Shown here: positions 33,313 to 42,980 of the stretch, in pieces
How the letters are laid out: the number at the start of each line of letters is the position of its first letter
Position numbering within the stretch: the stretch's first letter is position 1
From: Stutzerimonas stutzeri
GTDB lineage: Bacteria > Pseudomonadota > Gammaproteobacteria > Pseudomonadales > Pseudomonadaceae
DNA length: 64,000 nt
Assembly (NCBI RefSeq): GCF_002890915.1
Contig: NZ_POUT01000015.1
Coordinates: 31,776 to 95,775, forward strand
Direction of reading: 5' to 3'
The notes under the pieces: generated by a model
What the model saw: the letters and a program-made list of their open reading frames with translations, nothing else
Database searches by the model: none
What the model was told of the DNA's origin: nothing
Program-made: the position numbers and the translations under genes

Positions 33313-35379
33313 TCACTCCTCGTCGGAGGAGAAGTCGTAGTCCATCGACTGGCTGGGGCCTTGCAGGTAATGCCCCTGGATGTAGCTGACGCCGGCCTGC
33401 CAGAGCGTGGCGAGCACCGTGGCGCTCTCGACGAAGGGCACGATGCTCTGCCGGTGCTGCGCGTGCAGGTCGGCCAGCAGCGTCTTCAGTGCTTCCTGGT
33501 TTTCCTGGCGGGACAGGTCCTGGGTATAGGAGCCGTCGACCTTGATGAATTCGGCGTTCAGGTGCTTGAGCGTGTTGAACGGGTTGAGCACGCAGCCGAA
33601 CTGGGCCAGGGCGACGCGACAGCCGAGGTTGCCCAGCCCCTGCGCCAGGATCTTGGCCGGCTTGAGATAGGCCACCGCATCGGGCTCGCCGAATTCGAAC
33701 ACCAGCGAGTCGCCGGGCAGGCGCGATGCCTTCAGCACCACGCCGAGCCAGGGCAGCAGGCTCGGGTCCTGCAGGCTGGCGGCGGACAGGTGCAGGAACA
33801 GGCGGGTGCTGTGGCCCTTGGCGCGGTGCTCGGCGAGCAGCTTGATCGAGTTGAGGATCACCCAGCGGTCGATCTTGGTCGCCAGCCCGGCATCGCTGGC
33901 GGCGCCGAGGAACTCGGCCGGCGGCACTTCCGTGCCCTGCGGATCGAGCAGGCGCAGCAGCACTTCGTAGTGTTCGAAGCTGTCGCCGCGCAGGCTGATG
34001 ATCGGCTGGAACAGCAGGCGGAAGCTGTTCTTCTCCAGCGCCTGCTGCAGCATGGCGACGATGTTGCCGCGGCTGGCGGCGGCGGCCAGCTCGTCGGCGG
34101 GGTTGTAGAGCTTCAGCGCGTTGCCGTCACCGAGTTCGTCGGCACAGCGGTGCGCGCGCTCGATGGCGTCCTGGGCCTTGGCCGTCTTCTCGTCGAGGCC
34201 GGCGACGCCGATGCTGAAAGTGGTCTGCACGGTGCGCCCGCCGATGTCGAGCAGATGCCCTTCGACCTTGGCCAGCAGCTTGCGCAGTTCCGGCTCGGCC
34301 TGCTGTGGCGTCACGCCGGGTTGCAGGGCGGTGAAGACGTCGTCGGCGAAGCGTGCCAGCTGCGTGCCGGCCGGAAAGTGCGCGCGCAGCAGGGTGGCCA
34401 ACTGGCCGAGCAGTTGATCCGAATCGGCCAGGCCGATCTCCGCCTGCAGTGCGGCGAAGCGGTCGACGCGGATATAGGCGAGGCTGGCGCTCTGCCCGGC
34501 ATTGACCGCGCGTTCGACGGCAGCGTCCATCACCTCGAGGAAGGCGTTGCGATTGAGCAGGCCGGTCACCGGGTCCTGGCTGCTGATCTCGCGCAGCTTC
34601 TGCAGTTCGGCGCTGTCGTTTTCGGCGCGGATCACCACCTGGATGCAGGGCTCGCCGTCATAGGCGGCCGGCGAGAAGTGCATGCGTGTCTTGAGGCTCT
34701 CGCCGTCGGCGCGGATGCCGCTGCAGGCCAGTTCGGCGTTGCCTTCGAGGGTCTGGTAGTTCTTCAGGAAGGTCTTGAAGGCGGACTGGTCGGTGGCGCC
34801 GATCAGGTCGATCATCGGCATGCCTTCGAGGTCTTCGACGTCTTCGTAGCCGAACATCTCGAGATAGGCGCGGTTGGCATAGATGTGCATGCCGTCGTGG
34901 ACGTAGGCGATGGCATCGACCGAGCTGTCGAGCAGCAGCTGGCAACGTTTCTCGGCCTCGCGCAGCGCGACTTCGGCCGAGCGGCGCGCGCGGCGCTCTT
35001 CGAGGTTGGCCAGCTCGCGGTTGGCGACCAGGATCAGCCACTCGTCCTCGCCCTGCGGCAGGGCATCCTGGGCGCCGAGCATGAGTGCTTCGGTGATGGC
35101 TTCGGCGTCGTTGCCCGCGGTGAGCTGGATGACCGGGATGTCCTTGGCCTGCCGGCGAATGGCGCCGATGACCTCGCTGGGATCGAGGTTCTCGCTGTGC
35201 GGCGCGTTGATCAGCAGGTCCCAGGTCTGCTTCAGCGCTTCGGCCAGATCATCGCTGGACGTGAGGCGATGCACCCGGGTGGCCTGCCCGGCATTGCGGA
35301 ACAGGCTGACCAGACGCTCGGCTTCGTTCTGCGAGTCTTCGAGAATCAGCAGGCGGATGGTTTTCTTTTGCAGGGCCAT
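33313..35379 (-). CDS. fimX: FimX-like c-di-GMP effector (REC-PAS-GGDEF-EAL)
   Basis: A 688-residue protein with the FimX layout. A receiver-like domain (residues 8-125) lacks a clear phosphoacceptor, and a PAS domain lies at about 155-275. The GGDEF domain has its signature degraded to ADDVF. The EAL domain has EVLLRL for EAL and QGHYLQGP at the end. In P. aeruginosa FimX is catalytically inert, binds c-di-GMP through its EAL domain and controls type IV pilus assembly with PilB/PilZ at the pole. The degraded motifs fit that role. It is next to the same partner gene as in P. aeruginosa (PA4958-like). Confidence 0.92.
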   Translation of the reverse strand: MALQKKTIRLLILEDSQNEAERLVSLFRNAGQATRVHRLTSSDDLAEALKQTWDLLINAPHSENLDPSEVIGAIRRQAKDIPVIQLTAGNDAEAITEALMLGAQDALPQGEDEWLILVANRELANLEERRARRSAEVALREAEKRCQLLLDSSVDAIAYVHDGMHIYANRAYLEMFGYEDVEDLEGMPMIDLIGATDQSAFKTFLKNYQTLEGNAELACSGIRADGESLKTRMHFSPAAYDGEPCIQVVIRAENDSAELQKLREISSQDPVTGLLNRNAFLEVMDAAVERAVNAGQSASLAYIRVDRFAALQAEIGLADSDQLLGQLATLLRAHFPAGTQLARFADDVFTALQPGVTPQQAEPELRKLLAKVEGHLLDIGGRTVQTTFSIGVAGLDEKTAKAQDAIERAHRCADELGDGNALKLYNPADELAAAASRGNIVAMLQQALEKNSFRLLFQPIISLRGDSFEHYEVLLRLLDPQGTEVPPAEFLGAASDAGLATKIDRWVILNSIKLLAEHRAKGHSTRLFLHLSAASLQDPSLLPWLGVVLKASRLPGDSLVFEFGEPDAVAYLKPAKILAQGLGNLGCRVALAQFGCVLNPFNTLKHLNAEFIKVDGSYTQDLSRQENQEALKTLLADLHAQHRQSIVPFVESATVLATLWQAGVSYIQGHYLQGPSQSMDYDFSSDEE

Positions 35380-35439
35380 GGCGACAGCTTAAAGGCGCGC
35401 CGAATGGGCGCGGGCAGGCGAGAGTGCAGAGTCGGCAAT

Positions 35440-37326
35440 CTACAGTGACTTCCAGAGGGAGTCAAAATCTTCATCCCCACTCGCCGTGTGGCTTCCCCAG
35501 GCTGTGACAGGCGTCTCTCGCTCGCGCGGCAGCTGCCCGAGCGCGCGATATTCGAACTGATTGTAGTTGCCGGTGTGCGCGCGACGGCGGCTGAGTACGG
35601 CACGCTGCTGCTCGCCATTGTGATTGATCTGCACCTTGTGGCCTTCCTGGAACGGCAGGCGCGGTGCGATCAGCATCGGCGGTTGCGAGATGGCGCCGAT
35701 CGCCGGCAGCAGCAGGGCGCGCAGGTACTCGCTGCCCTGGTCGGCCTTGCGCAGCAGGCGCAGGCCGCAGGGTTGCGCCTGGGGCGCGAGCAGTTCGACG
35801 CCCATCTGCGTGCCGCCGCCGCGCACCTGGCGAATCCAGCGCACCACGGCGATACTCCAGGCCTTTGCGCTGTTTTCGCGCAGCCCGAGCAGCTCGCCGG
35901 CCTGCAACTGCCCGGGCACCTCGCCGGGCCAGGCCAGGCAATAGCCGCCGGGGCTGTGGTCGATCGACTGGACCTCGAACAGCGGGTAGCTCTCGGCGGA
36001 TACCGCCCGGGCGACCGGTTCGGCCTCGCTCTTCGGCCTGCTCGGCGTGCCGGCCTGCTGCAGGTTGGGGCGGACGAACTCGATATGGTCGTGCGCGAGC
36101 AGGGGGGCGGCGCTGGGGTTCTGTGCATCGAAGGCGGTCGCCCAGATGTCGGGCGCGTCGTTGTGCAGCCTGAACACCGCGCAATTGGAGGTTTCCGGCA
36201 GCTCCAGGACTTCATTGAACGAGCGCTGCCCGGCCAGTTGGTAGTGCAGCGCGCTCATGCCGATGCACAGGGTCAGGCTGCCCTGGGCCGGAATGCGCGG
36301 GAAGCTGCGCTCGGAAATGTCGCCCCAGGCCGAACTCAGGTGGCGCAGCAGGTCGTCGTCCAGGCCCCTGGCGGCCGGCAGGCGCGTCAGCTCACGGTTG
36401 TCGGCGGACAGGCGCAGGTGTTCCTCGAGCCGTTCGAGCAGCGGGCGTGGATCGATGCCGAGCATGCGCCGGGTGTCCTCGACGGCGAACAGCGAGCGGT
36501 AGCGCGGCGGTCCGTCGACCTGCGGCGAGAAGAGGAGCAGGCTGTTCGCTGCCGTTGCCGGCTGCAGGCTGACCAGCGCGCTCCACGCCTCCAGCGCCGC
36601 CGCCAGCCTAGTGATGTTCTGCTGGCGCAACTGGTTGCAGCGCGCGCACCCCAGCAGCAGCGTGGCCAGGTAGCTCTGCTCGGCGCTCAGTCCCTGGGCA
36701 TGCCGGGCGAGCGGGTCGCGCAATAGAAGACGCTCCGTGCTCTGCTCCACCGCCAGTTGATAGAGCTGGTGCAGTTCCAGCCACAAGCCCTGGGGGGCGG
36801 GGCCATAGAGCTGCATCGAGCGCAGCAGCAGCGCGCCAAGGCTGTGGATGGCGCGTTGCAGGGCGACGGCGAGCAGTTGCTGCCGGTCATGCCCGGGCTG
36901 GGAGGCCACGCGCACGACGATCAGCTTGTAGCCGACGGCGAGATGGTTCTGCAGCGCTTGGCACAGCCCGGCGACCTTGCGCGGTCGTTCGCCGAGCACG
37001 ATGGGCTGGTTGAGATAGTGCTTTTCCAGGTGCTTGCAGACGAAGTGCACGTCCGGGCGCAGCAGCTCCAGCAACTGCAGCCGGGTTTCCGACGGCAGGC
37101 GCAACTGGTTGAGTTCGATCAGGGCCTGATAGAGCAGGCGTGCGGTTTCGCCGAGATTGGCCTTCGGCAGGGCGGCCAGCCAGGTGCTCATGCCGCGTGC
37201 GCTGGCGTCGCAGAAGGACAGGGTCTGCCGGGTTGGCGCGGGCACGCGCAGCAGATGATGGCTCTGTCTATCCAAAACGGGTGGGCTCCGCGACGTCTCA
37301 GGCAGGGGTAATGTGAACTCTATCAA
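35440..37326 (-). CDS. FimX-adjacent conserved cytoplasmic protein (PA4958-like)
   Basis: A 628-residue protein without membrane segments. The N-terminal two-thirds is helix-rich, with blocks LLYQALIELNQLRLPSETRLQLLELLRPDV and LATLLLGCARCNQLRQQNITRLA. The C-terminal third looks beta-rich, with GVELLAPQAQPCGLRLLRK and GHKVQINHNGEQQRAVLSRR, a PilZ-like or beta-barrel feel. The start is probably TTG at 37326 with no strong ribosome site, so it is uncertain. Gene order after fimX on the same strand suggests a linked role in twitching or c-di-GMP signalling; this is inference. Confidence 0.7.
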   Translation of the reverse strand: MIEFTLPLPETSRSPPVLDRQSHHLLRVPAPTRQTLSFCDASARGMSTWLAALPKANLGETARLLYQALIELNQLRLPSETRLQLLELLRPDVHFVCKHLEKHYLNQPIVLGERPRKVAGLCQALQNHLAVGYKLIVVRVASQPGHDRQQLLAVALQRAIHSLGALLLRSMQLYGPAPQGLWLELHQLYQLAVEQSTERLLLRDPLARHAQGLSAEQSYLATLLLGCARCNQLRQQNITRLAAALEAWSALVSLQPATAANSLLLFSPQVDGPPRYRSLFAVEDTRRMLGIDPRPLLERLEEHLRLSADNRELTRLPAARGLDDDLLRHLSSAWGDISERSFPRIPAQGSLTLCIGMSALHYQLAGQRSFNEVLELPETSNCAVFRLHNDAPDIWATAFDAQNPSAAPLLAHDHIEFVRPNLQQAGTPSRPKSEAEPVARAVSAESYPLFEVQSIDHSPGGYCLAWPGEVPGQLQAGELLGLRENSAKAWSIAVVRWIRQVRGGGTQMGVELLAPQAQPCGLRLLRKADQGSEYLRALLLPAIGAISQPPMLIAPRLPFQEGHKVQINHNGEQQRAVLSRRRAHTGNYNQFEYRALGQLPRERETPVTAWGSHTASGDEDFDSLWKSL

Positions 37327-37447
37327 TATCTGCCGGCACGGGCAGGACTGAATGATGGCTCAATGATATTACCCGACGTTCGGTAGCAGTCGGCCACCGA
37401 ATGGCGTCGCGAATGTGATTGTCGTCGCGCTCCGTGGCAGGCGGTTT

Positions 37448-38323
37448 TCAGGCCGGGGTCGCGGGCTCCTGCGCCTGCCCCAGGGCTTCGCCCATGCATA
37501 CCGGGCTCAGCGGGCCGAGCTGTTCGGCCCAGCGTACCTGATCGGGGCCGAACAGCAGGACGACGGTGGAACCCAGCTTGAAGCGGCCCATCTCGGCGCC
37601 TTTCTCCAGGTGGATGGGCGCGCGTGCGGCTTCGTCGTAGCGGAAGGACTTGAGGCTGCGCTTGGGCGGCGTTACCAGGCCGGCCCAGACGGTTTCGATG
37701 CTGGCGACGATCATCGCGCCGACCAGCACCATCGCCATCGGCCCGTGCTCGGTGTCGAACAGGCAGACCACGCGCTCGTTGCGCGCGAACAGTTCCGGCA
37801 CGCCCTGGGCGGTGACGGTGTTGACCGAGAAGATCCGTCCCGGCACGTAGACCATCTCGCGCAGGGTGCCGCTGACCGGCATGTGCACGCGATGGTAGTC
37901 CTTGGGCGAGAGGTACACCGTGGCGAAGGCGCCGCCCATGAACGGCGCGGCGCGCTGGTGATCGCCGCCGAGCAGTTCCGTGGCGCTGAAACTATGACCC
38001 TTGGCCTGGAAGATGCGGCCCTGCTCGATCCTGCCGAGCTGGCTGATGGCGCCGTCGCAAGGGTTGAGGATCGCGCCGGGGGTGGGATCCAGCGGCCGGG
38101 CGTCATCCTTCAGGGCGCGGGTGAAGAAGGCATTGAAATGCTCGTAGGCGGTCGGCTCTTCGACCTGTGCCTCGCGCATGTCGACCTGGAAGTGGCGGAC
38201 GAACCACTTGATGAAGGTGTTCTTCACCCAGGGCAGGCGGCACTCGGCCAGGCAACCGGCCAGGCGCGAGACGAGGTGGTGCGGCAGCAGGTACTGGCTG
38301 ATGACGAACAGACGATCTTTCAT
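37448..38323 (-). CDS. psd: Phosphatidylserine decarboxylase proenzyme
   Basis: A 291-residue proenzyme that makes phosphatidylethanolamine in the inner membrane. The self-cleavage site is FKLGSTVVL, with the Ser that becomes pyruvoyl at about residue 252. HMPVSGTL and the DYHRVHMP block carry catalytic His residues. An ATG five codons upstream overlaps the rhdA stop, but AAAGG six bases before 38323 favours this start. It is coupled to rhdA, as in P. aeruginosa. Confidence 0.95.
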   Translation of the reverse strand: MKDRLFVISQYLLPHHLVSRLAGCLAECRLPWVKNTFIKWFVRHFQVDMREAQVEEPTAYEHFNAFFTRALKDDARPLDPTPGAILNPCDGAISQLGRIEQGRIFQAKGHSFSATELLGGDHQRAAPFMGGAFATVYLSPKDYHRVHMPVSGTLREMVYVPGRIFSVNTVTAQGVPELFARNERVVCLFDTEHGPMAMVLVGAMIVASIETVWAGLVTPPKRSLKSFRYDEAARAPIHLEKGAEMGRFKLGSTVVLLFGPDQVRWAEQLGPLSPVCMGEALGQAQEPATPA

Positions 38324-38334
38324 GGATGACCTTT

Positions 38335-39150
38335 TCATTGCTGGACCGGCGTATCGGGCAGGTTGCCCCACTCGCCCCAGGAGCCGGCATAGCCCTTTAC
38401 CCGGGGGTAGCCCAGCGCCTTGGCCAGCAGGTAGGTGAGGCCAGAACGGTGGTGGGTCTGGCAGTGGGTGATGATTTCCTTCTCCGGCACGATGCCCAGG
38501 GCCTGCAGCCGTTCGGCGATGTCCTCGCGGATGCGCAGGGCGCGCGCGGGGTCCATGGCGGCGGTCCACTCGAAGTTGATCGCGCCGGGAATGTGCCCGC
38601 CGCGGGCGGAGAAGCACTTTTCGCCACGGTACTCGGCGGGGGAACGGGCATCCCAGATCACCAGGTCGTCGGCGCCGAGGCGGCTTTCGATGTAGGCGCG
38701 GGTCGCCGTGGGCGCGTCGTCCAGTTGCAGTTCGACCGGCGCGCTGCCGGCGCTCGGCACCTGCCGGGTCAGCGGCCGCTGTTCGGCCAGCCAGGCAGGC
38801 AGGCCGCCATTGAGGTAGTGGTAGCGGTGATGGCCGATCACGTCGAGCAGCCAGATGAAACGCCCGGCCCAGCCGCCACCCTCATCGTCGTAGACCACGT
38901 AGACCGCCTCGGGGCGATGGCCCAGGGCGCCGAACAGGGCCTGCAGCTGCGCCGGTTTGGGAGCCAGCCCGGGCGCAGGCGGTTGGCCGCGCTGGGTTTG
39001 CCTGGGGTCGACGAAGTGCGCGCCGGGCAGGTGCCCTTCGGCATAGCGGGTGGCGCTGGTCAGATCGATCAGGATCAGTTCGGGGGCCTCCAGGCGCACG
39101 GCCAGGTCGGCGGGCTCGATCACCAGCGGCAGGTTGGAAAAGGCGGACAC
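38335..39150 (-). CDS. rhdA: Thiosulfate sulfurtransferase (rhodanese) RhdA
   Basis: A 271-residue tandem-domain rhodanese. Only the second domain has the active-site loop CQTHHRSG, with the persulfide Cys at residue 230. Length, loop and Cys position match Azotobacter vinelandii RhdA. It transfers sulfane sulfur from thiosulfate to acceptors such as cyanide. The start is a GTG with GAGG six bases upstream. It lies immediately before psd and likely in the same transcript. Confidence 0.93.
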   Translation of the reverse strand: MSAFSNLPLVIEPADLAVRLEAPELILIDLTSATRYAEGHLPGAHFVDPRQTQRGQPPAPGLAPKPAQLQALFGALGHRPEAVYVVYDDEGGGWAGRFIWLLDVIGHHRYHYLNGGLPAWLAEQRPLTRQVPSAGSAPVELQLDDAPTATRAYIESRLGADDLVIWDARSPAEYRGEKCFSARGGHIPGAINFEWTAAMDPARALRIREDIAERLQALGIVPEKEIITHCQTHHRSGLTYLLAKALGYPRVKGYAGSWGEWGNLPDTPVQQ

Positions 39151-39202
39151 GGCGGGCCTCGGCAAGTCGTTCAAGGGGCGAAGTCTAGCGAAAAAAAGGC
39201 AC

Positions 39203-39397
39203 AGGGTCTGTCGGCGTTTCGCCGTAATCGATAAGTCAGCGACGTGCCGTAGGGCGGGGTGCGCCCGCCAGGCATGTGCCGGGTTTCGGGCGCGAGTCCG
39301 TGCGTGCGCTGGGCTGCGCTGTGTCTGCTGCCGGGAGCGATTAGGTAACGCATTTGGCCTGCAGGTTGGGTTGAGGCGCGCAGCGCCGAAGCCCAAC
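39203..39397. repeat. AGGGTCTG end motif and a single GTAGGTTGGG-type arm
   Basis: AGGGTCTGTCGGCGTTTCG at 39203-39221 resembles the terminus of the 266-bp element. CAGGTTGGGTTGAGGCGCGC followed by AGCGCCGAAGCCCAAC at 39362-39397 is a lone arm of the other repeat family. No gene is seen in the 39151-39446 gap. Confidence 0.65.
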
Positions 39398-39446
39398 GGG
39401 CGAAGTGCAAGGCAGGCGCGAAGCCCGTGCCCTGCACTCGGTGAGG

Positions 39447-40961
39447 CTAGCTCTCACGCCGGCTGAAGGTGCCCAGCGCGCGCTCGAGGCACTGCGCCGT
39501 CTTGGTGAACGTCTGCAGCGTGGTCTCGCTGAAAGCGGATCCCCCCTGGTCGGCGATCACCAGCATCAGCACGCGACTGTCGATGCCCACTGAGCGCAGC
39601 AGCAGGTGTTCGCCGGCGAACAGGGCTTTCAGCGCGCCGGGCAGCAGGGCGGAGAACTGGGCCATGTTGGCCGGTTGCAGGCGCAGCTGGACGGGTTTTT
39701 CCAGCAGCCGGCGCAGGACCTGGCTCTGCTCCGGCGCCAGCGTCAGGCGTGAGGCTTCGCTGGCGAGGCCGATGCATTGCTGGGTCACCAGGCGGTTCTG
39801 CTTGCGATCGACCAGCATCACCAGCACGCGCTGCATGCCGCCGCAGGCGAAGGCCTGGCTGGCGCTGGCGGTGAGTTGCAGCACGTTGCTGAAGGGCGTC
39901 GGCTCGGTCAGCAACTGCCGGCAGTGCTCGCGCCACCTGGCAAGGTCCTGGGTGCTGGGCATGGGTGCCTCGCGCAGGCTCTGGAAGCGGCTGTCGGTCG
40001 GCCACAGCAGGCCCTGGGCGGGATGCCAGAGGTCGGTGTGGCCGATCGCCCGGGCGCTGATGACCGCCTGCTGGTGCACCAGTTGTTGCAGCTCGTCCAG
40101 CGGCAGCTGCAGGTACAGGCCTGCCAGGCGCTGCCAGCGCAGGCTGTGCACGCCGCCCCAGCTGTGGTGCGAAGACAGCGCCAGGCCGTTGGCCAGGACG
40201 ATGGTGTTGCTCGGCAGCGTCAGCCAGCGGCGCAGGTCCGGGTCGGCGTCGAGCATCTGCTGCTGATGCAGGGGGTGCGCGTTGTCACGGGCGATATGCA
40301 GGGCCTTGATCAGCATGCGCCGGTTGCCGCCGAGCAGGCGGTAACCCTGGACGATCCAGTCCGGCAGGCGCCAGTGCTCGGCCAGCTTCAGGCACAGCTC
40401 CAGCAGCGGCACCCCGAGCAGTTCGCGCTCGACGCGGCTGGCCGGCTCGCCCTTGACCAGCACCCGCTGTTCCCAGCTTTCCAGCAACTGCGGACAGGCG
40501 CAAACCAGGGCCCAGGTCGGCGCAAGGAACAGCAGGCTGCCCCAGTGGATGTCCTGCCACAGGCGGGCGAGGCGGGCACCGAACAGGCCATTGGCCTGCT
40601 GGCTGGCATGACGGCTGATCAGCACCATCTGCCGCAGCGGCAGGGGGATATCCCGGGCTTCGCTGGCCGGGATGCGGCTCAGCAGCGTTTCCGCACGCTG
40701 CAGGCCGATGCGGCTGAGCGCGACCTCCAGGCTTTCCGCCGGTTGGCCATCGCCGATCCCGCGGTTGGCTTCCTGGATGAAGCGCAGCGCCAGCACCGGG
40801 CTGGTCTGGATGATCTCGGCGATCTGGCGCATCGACATGCCGCTGTCGCGCAAGGCCAGGCGTACCTTGGCATGAACGTCCGCGAAAGCGGGGAGATGAA
40901 CATCGTCGAGTGCCTTGATCCAGGCGGGAAGTGTGCGTGGCAGCGGAGAGAGTGTGGTCAT
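39447..40961 (-). CDS. HDOD domain protein
   Basis: A 504-residue protein with an N-terminal HDOD domain (about residues 15-270). It shows MSMRQIAEIIQTSPVLALRFIQEANR near 42 and LFLAPTWALV. The C-terminal region may be a degenerate GAF-like domain, with QRVLVMLVDRKQNRLVTQQCIG and VGIDSRVLMLVIADQGG. HDOD proteins often work in signalling and motility but lack HD hydrolase residues. It is divergent from motA, so it may belong to motility control. The same position holds in P. aeruginosa (remembered as PA4955). Confidence 0.8.
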   Translation of the reverse strand: MTTLSPLPRTLPAWIKALDDVHLPAFADVHAKVRLALRDSGMSMRQIAEIIQTSPVLALRFIQEANRGIGDGQPAESLEVALSRIGLQRAETLLSRIPASEARDIPLPLRQMVLISRHASQQANGLFGARLARLWQDIHWGSLLFLAPTWALVCACPQLLESWEQRVLVKGEPASRVERELLGVPLLELCLKLAEHWRLPDWIVQGYRLLGGNRRMLIKALHIARDNAHPLHQQQMLDADPDLRRWLTLPSNTIVLANGLALSSHHSWGGVHSLRWQRLAGLYLQLPLDELQQLVHQQAVISARAIGHTDLWHPAQGLLWPTDSRFQSLREAPMPSTQDLARWREHCRQLLTEPTPFSNVLQLTASASQAFACGGMQRVLVMLVDRKQNRLVTQQCIGLASEASRLTLAPEQSQVLRRLLEKPVQLRLQPANMAQFSALLPGALKALFAGEHLLLRSVGIDSRVLMLVIADQGGSAFSETTLQTFTKTAQCLERALGTFSRRES

Positions 40962-40990
40962 GGCCGAACTAGCTTTTCATCGGGATGGCC

Positions 40991-41017
40991 TTTAGTCTGG
41001 CGCAAAAGTTCCGATAA
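40991..41017 (+). promoter_or_regulatory. Putative sigma-28 (FliA) promoter of motAB
   Basis: TCCGATAA at 41010-41017 matches the flagellar -10 box GCCGATAA at seven of eight bases. TTTAGTCT lies 11 bases upstream in the place of the TAAAGTTT -35 box, as a weaker match. It is 110 bp ahead of motA. Late flagellar control of stator genes by FliA is common. Confidence 0.5.
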
Positions 41018-41126
41018 CCAGAACAATTCTTCCAATACACCCCTTCGCCATGTCGTCGCGCGGTTATGCCGGGCGTTGCTGCCTGGCGTCCTGGCGGCTC
41101 GTGAGCAGGTTTCAGACGTACCCCCT

Positions 41127-41978
41127 ATGGTAAAAATCATTGGCATCATCGTCGTGTTCGCCAGCGTCCTCGGTGGCTTCGTGCTGTCCGGCGGCAAGCT
41201 CGGCGCGCTCATTCATCCCTTCGAGATCATGATCATCGGTGGCGCGGCGCTCGGTGGTTTCCTGCAGGCCAACCCGGCGAGCACGACCATGGTGGTGTTC
41301 AAGAAGGCGCTGAAGATGTTCAGCACGCGCTTCACCCATGCCTATTACCTGGAAGTGCTCGGCCTGCTCTACGCCATCCTCAACAAGAGCCGCCGCGAAG
41401 GCATGATGGCAATCGAGGCGGATCTCGAGGATCCGGCCGCCAGCCCGCTGTTCAGCAAGTACCCCGGCGTCCTGCAGGACGCGCGGATGACCGCCTTCAC
41501 CTGCGATTACCTGCGCATCATGTCCTCCGGCAACATGGCGCCGCACGAGCTGGAAGGGTTGTTCGACATGGAGCTGGCCAGCCTCAAGGAGGAGCTCGAG
41601 CACCCCTCCCATGCGGTGGCGAAGATCGCCGACGGCCTGCCGGCGATGGGTATCGTCGCGGCGGTATTGGGCATCGTGATCACCATGTCGATCCTGGCGG
41701 ATGCCAACAATGCCGAAATCGGTGAAAAGGTGGCGACGGCGCTGGTCGGTACCTTCCTCGGCATCCTCGCTTCCTATGGCTTCTTCAGTCCGCTGTCGGC
41801 GGCGCTGGAGCACGATGCCAAGGAAGAACTGAACCTGTACGAAGCGATCAAGGCAACCCTGGTGGCTTCGGCCTCGGGCATGCCGCCGTCGCTGGCCGTC
41901 GAGTTCGGTCGCAAGGTCCTGTATCCGGCGCATCGGCCGAGCTTCACCGAGCTCGAGCAAGCCATGCGAGGCAGCTAA
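41127..41978 (+). CDS. motA: Flagellar stator protein MotA
   Basis: A 283-residue proton-channel subunit with four membrane helices. Typical motifs are GGKLGALIHPFEIMIIGGAALGG near residue 20 and GLPAMGIVAAVLGIVITM near 170, with conserved prolines for torque generation. The cytoplasmic loop has charged residues between helices 2 and 3. It forms the stator with MotB, nine bases downstream. It corresponds to the MotAB set rather than the MotCD set of Pseudomonas by its neighbours rsgA and orn. Confidence 0.95.
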   Translation: MVKIIGIIVVFASVLGGFVLSGGKLGALIHPFEIMIIGGAALGGFLQANPASTTMVVFKKALKMFSTRFTHAYYLEVLGLLYAILNKSRREGMMAIEADLEDPAASPLFSKYPGVLQDARMTAFTCDYLRIMSSGNMAPHELEGLFDMELASLKEELEHPSHAVAKIADGLPAMGIVAAVLGIVITMSILADANNAEIGEKVATALVGTFLGILASYGFFSPLSAALEHDAKEELNLYEAIKATLVASASGMPPSLAVEFGRKVLYPAHRPSFTELEQAMRGS

Positions 41979-41987
41979 GGGCCCGCC

Positions 41988-42980
41988 ATGGACAACACCC
42001 AGCCGATCATCGTCAAACGCGTCAAGAAGACCGCCGGCGGCCATCACGGCGGCGCCTGGAAGATTGCCTTCGCCGACTTCGCCACGGCGATGATGGCGTT
42101 CTTCCTGGTGATGTGGCTGATGAGCTCGGCCACGCCGGAACAGAAACGGCTCATCTCCGGCTATTTCCAGGACCCGATCGGTTTCACCGAGAGTGCCAGC
42201 CCGCACGTCATCGACCTGGGCGGCACGCCGACGCCTTCGCCGGAGCGCACCCTCAACCCCGAGCTCGAGCCGGCGCAGAGTGAAGCGCAGGTCTCCGCCG
42301 ACCAGGTGGAGACCTTCGCCGAGCAACTGGAGCGCGAACGCCTCGAACTGCTGCTGCAGGAGCTGCAGAACAAGGTCGACGAGAATCCGCAGCTGAAGCG
42401 CTTCAAGGACCAGATTCTGTTCGAGATCACCCAGGACGGGCTGCGCATCCAGATCATGGATGCCGAGAACCGGCCGATGTTCGCCCTCGGCAGCGCCCAG
42501 CTGCAGCCCTATTTCGAGGACATCCTGCTGGCCTTGGTCGATACCATCGCCGCGGTGCCGAACAAGATCAGCATCAGCGGGCATACCGATGCCAAGCCGT
42601 ATTCGGGGCGCAGCGACTTCGGCAACTGGGAGCTCTCGGCCAGCCGTGCCAATGCGGCCCGCCGCACGCTGGTCGGCGGTGGCTATCCGCAGGAGCAGAT
42701 CGCCCGCGTGGTGGGCTACGCCTCTTCCGCGCTGTTCGATCGCAAGGACCCGTTCAACCCGGTCAATCGGCGCATCGACATCCTGGTCCTGACCAAGAAG
42801 GCGCAGCGCTCGATCGAGGGCGAGCAATCCGATGCACACGACCCGCCGGAGAACGGTTCGGTGCCGGCAGCCGAGCCGCTACAGCCCGCGCAGTTGCGCG
42901 AACGGTTGAACATCTTCGAGGATGGCGTGCTCGATTTCAGCCAGCCCGGCAAGCCTGCTGCGGGGGCTGCGCGTCAGTAG
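41988..42980 (+). CDS. motB: Flagellar stator protein MotB
   Basis: A 330-residue protein with one membrane helix, AFADFATAMMAFFLVMWLMS, holding the proton-binding Asp30. The periplasmic OmpA-like domain has ISGHTDAKPYSG and NWELSASRANAARRTL for peptidoglycan binding. The stop overlaps by seven bases with the convergent rsgA stop. Normal length; complete. Confidence 0.95.
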   Translation: MDNTQPIIVKRVKKTAGGHHGGAWKIAFADFATAMMAFFLVMWLMSSATPEQKRLISGYFQDPIGFTESASPHVIDLGGTPTPSPERTLNPELEPAQSEAQVSADQVETFAEQLERERLELLLQELQNKVDENPQLKRFKDQILFEITQDGLRIQIMDAENRPMFALGSAQLQPYFEDILLALVDTIAAVPNKISISGHTDAKPYSGRSDFGNWELSASRANAARRTLVGGGYPQEQIARVVGYASSALFDRKDPFNPVNRRIDILVLTKKAQRSIEGEQSDAHDPPENGSVPAAEPLQPAQLRERLNIFEDGVLDFSQPGKPAAGAARQ

